Source: JAZDKP01 sp043802925
GTDB taxonomy: Bacteria > Fibrobacterota > OXYB2-FULL-49-7 > JAEUSG01
Reading direction: 5' to 3'
Length of the DNA: 11,008 bases
NCBI GenBank assembly: GCA_043802925.1
Contig: JAZDKP010000219.1
Coordinates: 1-11,008 of the forward strand
The position numbers and the translations under genes were made by a program. The notes under the pieces were generated by a model, which was not told the origin of the DNA, did no database searches, and saw only the letters and a list, made by a program, of their open reading frames with translations. This document shows positions 8,089 through 11,008 of the stretch, piece by piece; positions within the stretch are counted from its first letter, which is position 1; each line of letters opens with the position of its first letter.

Positions 8089-8925
8089 TTATGCCCGCAG
8101 CCGGCGCGCCAGCACCGAAAGGGCGAACAGCCCGGACGCCGTGAGCGCGATGGTGGCGCCCGCGGCGGTTGACAGGTAAAACGACGCCACCAGCCCCGCA
8201 ATCCCCGACCCCACGCTCAACCCCGCTGAAAGCCAGAAATACTGAAAGGCTGTACGCGCCAGGTTGCGCGCCGCGGCCACGGGCAGGATCAGCAGGGCGT
8301 TCACCACGAGCAGGCCCACCCAGGGAATGCTCAGTGTCACCACCAGTGCCGTGAGCATTGCAAAGAGGGCTTCGGTCCGGAAAACGGGCAGGCTGCGGCT
8401 GCGGGCCAAGGGCCGGTTGAGGGAGACCAGAAAGAGGCGATTGAAAAAGAGGAGATAGACGAGCAGGGTGAAAACGAGCGCTCCGAGAAGGCGGGTGAGG
8501 TCCCCGGGCGACACGGCCAGGAGGTCGCCAATGAGGTAGCGCGAATAGCGGGCGAACCCGCCTCCCCGTGAGAGCAGGACCAGCCCGAGCGCCAGGGTGG
8601 AGGCCATGACGATGCTGAGGAGGGTGTCCATGGACGCGGCGCTGTACCGGCGCAGAAAGGTGACGAGGAGCGCGAGTAACGCTGAAAAACCGAGCATGGA
8701 ACCGGTGGGGTCCGCGAGGCCCGCGAGCGCGCCGATGGCGATGCCCGTGAGCGCCGAATGGCCGATGGTGTCCGGGAAAAAAGCCATGCGGTTGCTGAGG
8801 AGCAGCATTCCGAGCGCGGCGAACAAAGGCGTCACGAAAAGGACCGCGAGGAGGGCGTTGTGCATAAAGCCGTACTGCGCCCATTCAAAGGGAAGGCGGG
8901 CGAGGAGGCCGTGCCAGCCGGTCAT
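8089..8925 (-). CDS. znuB: Metal ABC transporter permease (ZnuB/MntB, ABC-3 family)
   Basis: The 278-aa integral membrane protein has about eight hydrophobic segments (approximately 23-43, 56-71, 77-91, 101-118, 144-161, 187-199, 202-217, 233-270), the normal length and layout for the ABC-3 family of divalent-metal permeases. Family signatures are the segment FFPDTIGHSALTGIAIG (49-65), matching the conserved 'SHA..G.A.G' region, and LLILPVAAARNLART (211-225), matching the conserved 'PAA.A' cytoplasmic loop that contacts the ATPase. It moves zinc or manganese released by the binding protein across the inner membrane. Its ATG overlaps the stop of the ATPase gene by 4 bp (ATGA), and a GAGGG just upstream can act as ribosome binding site. 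It is the last gene of the minus-strand operon. The metal is not deducible from the permease; zinc is favoured by family likeness only. Confidence 0.93.
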   Translation of the reverse strand: MTGWHGLLARLPFEWAQYGFMHNALLAVLFVTPLFAALGMLLLSNRMAFFPDTIGHSALTGIAIGALAGLADPTGSMLGFSALLALLVTFLRRYSAASMDTLLSIVMASTLALGLVLLSRGGGFARYSRYLIGDLLAVSPGDLTRLLGALVFTLLVYLLFFNRLFLVSLNRPLARSRSLPVFRTEALFAMLTALVVTLSIPWVGLLVVNALLILPVAAARNLARTAFQYFWLSAGLSVGSGIAGLVASFYLSTAAGATIALTASGLFALSVLARRLRA

Positions 8926-9746
8926 GCGCCCTCGCTTTCCACGTGTTCCGGGCAGGCCTGGCGCGGTGGCGCAAGGGGCGGCCGCGCCGGGACTGCGGCT
9001 GGGCCGAAGGTCTGGTGCACGAGCGGGTGCGCAAGGACCGCGTCGGGCGCGCCGTCCGCGAGGATGGTGCGGTTGAGGAAAATCATGCGATCCGCGAAAC
9101 GGGCCGCGGTGAGCAGGTCGTGGGTGACCAGCAGAATGGAAAGGTCAAACGTCCTGCGCAGGTCCGAGACCATATTATAGAACAGGTCGATGCCCTTGGG
9201 GTCCACGCCCGAGACGGGTTCGTCGAGCAGCAGGAGCGCCGGGCGCGGCGTGAGCGCGAGCGCGAGCAGCACGCGCTGGAGCTGGCCGCCCGAGAGCCGG
9301 CCGAGCTTTTCGTCAATCAGGTGGCCGGCCTGCACGCGTGCGAGGCTTTCCTGCGCGGCTTTGCGGTGTGCGGACCGGACGCCCAGCCAGAGCGGAAAGC
9401 GCGACGTGGCCGCCGCAAAGAGGTCGAGGACCGAGACCGGCGCGTCCGCGTCAAAGTCGAGCCGCTGGGGCACGTAGCCGATTGTGGGCTTCATCGGCAC
9501 GGTATCGGACAGCCGGTGAAAGAGCAGGCTGCCGGTATGGGGCACTTCGCCGATGAGCGCGCGGAGCAGCGTGGTCTTGCCCGCGCCGTTGGGGCCGATG
9601 AAGGCCGTGAGCTCGCCGCAGTGGACATGCAGGTTGATATCGTGGAGCACGGCGCGTCCGGCGAGCGTGACGCCGAAGCGGACGAGCCGCGTGCAGCAGC
9701 CGCCTCCGGTGCAGGCCGGCGCGGCCACGGGCGTGGGGTTGCTCAT
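8922..9746 (-). CDS. znuC: Metal ABC transporter ATP-binding protein (ZnuC family)
   Basis: The 274-aa ATPase energises import. Visible motifs: Walker A GPNGAGKT (51-58), Q-loop Gln94 in YVPQ, signature LSGGQ (151-155), Walker B LLLLDE with Glu176, D-loop SGVD and switch His209 in VTHD, so all catalytic elements are intact. The frame is open to 9833, but the start at 9746 is preferred because it forms an ATGA overlap with the binding-protein stop and removes an unstructured extension. Odd points: an N-terminal cysteine cluster (Cys12, Cys17, Cys18, in ACTGGGCCTRL), which I recall from clostridial-type ZnuC relatives carrying a CGxCCT motif, and a Pro/Ala-rich tail (about 249-274) ending ACPEHVESEGA that may come from a dispersed repeat. 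The family assignment is firm; zinc versus manganese is not settled. Confidence 0.94.
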   Translation of the reverse strand: MSNPTPVAAPACTGGGCCTRLVRFGVTLAGRAVLHDINLHVHCGELTAFIGPNGAGKTTLLRALIGEVPHTGSLLFHRLSDTVPMKPTIGYVPQRLDFDADAPVSVLDLFAAATSRFPLWLGVRSAHRKAAQESLARVQAGHLIDEKLGRLSGGQLQRVLLALALTPRPALLLLDEPVSGVDPKGIDLFYNMVSDLRRTFDLSILLVTHDLLTAARFADRMIFLNRTILADGAPDAVLAHPLVHQTFGPAAVPARPPLAPPRQACPEHVESEGA

Positions 9747-10648
9747 GGATGCGCGAGGGCCTTGCGGAGCACGGCCGCGTTCCGGTCCATGATGGCGATG
9801 TAGGCGCCGGGGGAGTCCGGTCCCATGACACACGGGTCAAGGGCGTACGTCTTGGCGCCGGTCTCGCGCGCAAGGAGGCCCGGGATGTTGGACGGGTATT
9901 GCGGCTCCGCGAATATTGCGCGCACCTTTTTTTCACGGATAGTGCGGATGAGGACCGCCAGTTCCGCGGCCGTGGGTTCGCTGCCCGGGTCTTTTTCAAT
10001 TGCGGCCGCGATGTTCAGGTCGAACTCCTGTGCAAAATAGGGAAACGCCTCGTGCAGGGTGATGATGTCGCGGGAGGAAAGACCCTGCAGGGAATCATGC
10101 ATGCGCGTTTTAAGCGCTGTGAGTTTGACGAGGTAGGCTTCGCTGTTCCGCCGGTAGAGGGGGGCGTTGGCCGGGTCGAGGCCCGCGAGCCCCTCGGTGA
10201 TGTTCCGGACCTGGTCCATGGCGAGCGTGACGCTGACAAAGACGTGGGGGTTGTTGTTGAGGAGCGGGATGCCGCGGCTTGCGTCAATGACAGGAAGGCC
10301 GGGCCGTGTCTTTTCTATTTTGCCGAGGAAAGACTCCATGCCCGCGCCGTTCACGATAAAGGCGGTGGCATGGGCGATTGCGATCATGTCCTCCGATTTG
10401 AGCGCAAAATCGTGCAGGCAGCCGGTGGTGGGTTTGGTAAGGTTGGCCACGCGTACGCCGGGGACCCCTTGCGCGATATTGATTGTCATTATATAGACCG
10501 GGTAAAAGGAGGCTAGAATGACTTTTTCCTGCGCGGACGCGGGGGTGCGCGATTCCGGGGATGGGGCAGGGGCGTTGCAGGAAAGGGCAAAGAGCGCTGG
10601 GAGCAGCAGGAGGGCTACGCGGGCCGTTTTACGTTCTTTCATGGGCAT
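9743..10648 (-). CDS. znuA: Metal-binding substrate-binding lipoprotein (ZnuA/cluster A-I family)
   Basis: The 301-aa protein begins with a lipoprotein signal peptide (basic MPMKERKTAR, Leu-rich core, A-L-S-C with Cys24). ATG at 10642 (M3) is an alternative start, and no good Shine-Dalgarno is visible for either. It captures divalent metal and delivers it to ZnuB/ZnuC. The usual four ligands can be placed: His79 (GCLHDF), His135 (NPHVFV), His199 (LHEAFPYF) and Asp271 (ALDPC), with the FAEPQY segment (246-251) also typical. The acidic, His-rich loop of classic ZnuA is absent, so a manganese or mixed specificity is possible. Cys77 and Cys273 lie two residues from His79 and Asp271. From memory the TKPTTGCLHD and HEAFPYFA wording matches a clostridial-type subfamily. 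It is the first gene of the operon; its TGA overlaps the ATPase start by 4 bp. No metal regulator gene is in view. Confidence 0.93.
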   Translation of the reverse strand: MPMKERKTARVALLLLPALFALSCNAPAPSPESRTPASAQEKVILASFYPVYIMTINIAQGVPGVRVANLTKPTTGCLHDFALKSEDMIAIAHATAFIVNGAGMESFLGKIEKTRPGLPVIDASRGIPLLNNNPHVFVSVTLAMDQVRNITEGLAGLDPANAPLYRRNSEAYLVKLTALKTRMHDSLQGLSSRDIITLHEAFPYFAQEFDLNIAAAIEKDPGSEPTAAELAVLIRTIREKKVRAIFAEPQYPSNIPGLLARETGAKTYALDPCVMGPDSPGAYIAIMDRNAAVLRKALAHP

Positions 10649-10682
10649 AAAATAATATTGTCGAGGACGGGGAGGGGATCAA
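10649..10682 (-). promoter_or_regulatory. AT-rich promoter-like stretch before the metal transporter operon
   Basis: Read on the minus strand, TTGATC (10682-10677) is followed after 17-19 bases by AATATT/TATTAT, ending 3-4 bases before the ATG of the binding protein. This could be a sigma-70-like promoter, in which case the transcript would be nearly leaderless and favour the second ATG at 10642. The match is weak and no clear Zur- or MntR-type palindrome is seen. Confidence 0.2.
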
Positions 10683-10705
10683 AGCAAAAAGAATCTAAAT
10701 CTGAA

Positions 10706-10724
10706 GCGGGGGCTTCCCGCCCCC
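10706..10724. repeat. GC-rich hairpin
   Basis: GGGGGC at 10708-10713 pairs with GCCCCC at 10719-10724 over a 5-base loop; an alternative fold pairs GCGGG at 10706-10710 with CCCGC at 10716-10720. Read on +, a T-rich stretch (10741-10750) follows after a gap; read on -, a T-rich stretch follows about 20 bases later. It could be a weak terminator for a gene outside the window, or a dispersed repeat. Confidence 0.5.
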
Positions 10725-10767
10725 TAAGACCCCGGCCCTGTTTTCTTTTTGAACTCACCCCCCTTTC

Positions 10768-10811
10768 CCCCCTCTCTCTCCCCTCGACTCCGCTCGGGGA
10801 TCGAGAGGGGG
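10768..10811. repeat. Long inverted repeat, dispersed-repeat-like
   Basis: CCCCCTCTC at 10768-10776 pairs with GAGAGGGGG at 10803-10811, and inside it TCCCC at 10779-10783 can pair with GGGGA at 10796-10800. The inner CTCGACTCCGCTCGGGGA resembles the Tcg-rich dispersed repeats I recall from many genomes of uncultured bacteria, but copy number cannot be judged from one window. Confidence 0.55.
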
Positions 10812-10852
10812 CTATTGGTTAGCGAACGAAGCATGCTGGTTTTAAGAAACGT

Positions 10853-10863
10853 TCCAGCCAAAC
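10853..10863. repeat. Direct repeat copy 1 (TCCAGCCAAAC)
   Basis: This 11-bp sequence is repeated exactly at 10935-10945. The two copies bracket the hairpin at 10874-10921. Confidence 0.55.
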
Positions 10864-10866
10864 GAA

Positions 10867-10876
10867 CCCTATAGGG
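10867..10876. repeat. Perfect 10-bp palindrome CCCTATAGGG
   Basis: The palindrome overlaps the left foot of the larger hairpin at 10874-10921, so the two structures would be mutually exclusive. It may be chance or part of the repeat mosaic. Confidence 0.4.
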
Positions 10877-10921
10877 CTCAAAATCTACGTGCCGCGCTTT
10901 GGCGGCAAGAAGATTTTGCCC
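10874..10921. repeat. 48-bp imperfect hairpin
   Basis: The arms pair in three steps: GGGC (10874-10877) with GCCC (10918-10921) across a 2-base bulge, AAAATCT (10880-10886) with AGATTTT (10911-10917), and TGCCGC (10890-10895) with GCGGCA (10902-10907), around a 6-base loop. That is 17 base pairs in total with a 3x3 internal loop. It resembles a mobile or dispersed palindrome more than a terminator, since no T-run follows on either strand. Confidence 0.6.
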
Positions 10922-10934
10922 TTAGCTGACTCCC

Positions 10935-10945
10935 TCCAGCCAAAC
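10935..10945. repeat. Direct repeat copy 2 (TCCAGCCAAAC)
   Basis: Exact second copy of the 11-bp repeat at 10853-10863, starting 82 bp downstream of the first. Confidence 0.55.
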
Positions 10946-10976
10946 AGCTTTAGATACTATTCTATAAAAATCAAAA

Positions 10977-10994
10977 GTCCGCCAGCAGGCGGAC
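10977..10994. repeat. Perfect hairpin GTCCGCC-AGCA-GGCGGAC
   Basis: A perfect 7-bp stem with a 4-base loop. The motif is of a kind I recall as a highly repeated palindrome in several uncultured bacterial genomes. It sits at the window edge, so flanking structure is not visible. Confidence 0.6.
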
Positions 10995-11008
10995 AAATCC
11001 AAATCCGC

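Larger units (their letters stand above)
10649..11008. other. 360-bp intergenic region rich in hairpins, no gene
   Basis: No reading frame here has coding character; the longest ATG frames are a few codons to a few tens of codons. The stretch is lower in GC than the genes, except for C/G-rich inverted repeats. It holds at least four hairpins or palindromes and one 11-bp direct repeat, listed separately. It looks like a patchwork of small dispersed repeats between the metal operon and whatever lies to the right. Confidence 0.7.

Noticed and set aside
8943..9803. 286-codon + strand frame opposite znuC
   Set aside because: The minus strand has every ABC ATPase motif in order; the + frame is Arg/Gly/Glu-rich without a domain.
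9747..9833. Upstream extension of the ATPase frame to 9833
   Set aside because: It overlaps the coding end of the binding protein, is Arg/His/Pro-rich, and the ATG at 9746 fits the ATGA coupling seen again at znuC/znuB.
10706..10750. Rho-independent terminator on the + strand
   Set aside because: No + strand gene precedes it within 2.6 kb, and the T-rich stretch is separated from the stem by about 16 bases.
10649..11008. Possible CRISPR array or tRNA in the repeat-rich end
   Set aside because: Repeats are not evenly spaced or uniform in length and no cloverleaf can be drawn; the elements are isolated hairpins.

Overview
The window is GC-rich, densely coding bacterial DNA from a diderm (outer-membrane) organism. 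It encodes a predicted outer-membrane beta-barrel, a long TPR lipoprotein, and a further periplasmic TPR/coiled-coil protein. No marker gene fixes the taxon. From memory of protein families, the TPR architecture and the small secreted protein resemble clusters in Myxococcota/deltaproteobacteria and Fibrobacterota, while the metal transporter resembles a clostridial-type subfamily. An uncultured, Fibrobacterota- or deltaproteobacteria-like lineage is a reasonable guess, but only a guess.

The left three quarters (2-8081, + strand) is one tightly packed envelope operon that enters from outside the window. It holds the last 33 codons of an unidentified gene; a secreted 368-aa beta-rich protein with a C-terminal charged helix (probable outer-membrane barrel); a 1171-aa secreted protein of TPR and coiled-coil segments; a 1001-aa TPR lipoprotein ending in a jelly-roll (sugar-binding-like) domain, whose start overlaps the preceding stop by ATGA; and a 105-aa secreted beta-rich protein. 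Gaps are 18, 12, -4 and 5 bp, so these genes are probably co-transcribed and their products probably meet in the periplasm and at the outer membrane. This is the least explained part of the window. It could be the periplasmic/outer-membrane half of a Glt/Tol-like envelope machine, but no motor subunit (TolQ/TolR type) lies within the window.

The right part (8089-10648, - strand) is a complete high-affinity metal (zinc, or possibly manganese) ABC importer in the order znuA-znuC-znuB, read right to left. It comprises a substrate-binding lipoprotein, an ATPase and a membrane permease, each joined to the next by a 4-bp ATGA overlap. Its last gene runs head-on into the envelope operon with only 7 bp between the two stop codons. 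The ATPase has an N-terminal cysteine cluster, and the binding protein has cysteines next to two of its predicted metal ligands.

The last 360 bp (10649-11008) hold no gene that I can support. They contain several hairpins and palindromes plus an 11-bp direct repeat, and look like a mosaic of small dispersed repeats upstream of znuA.
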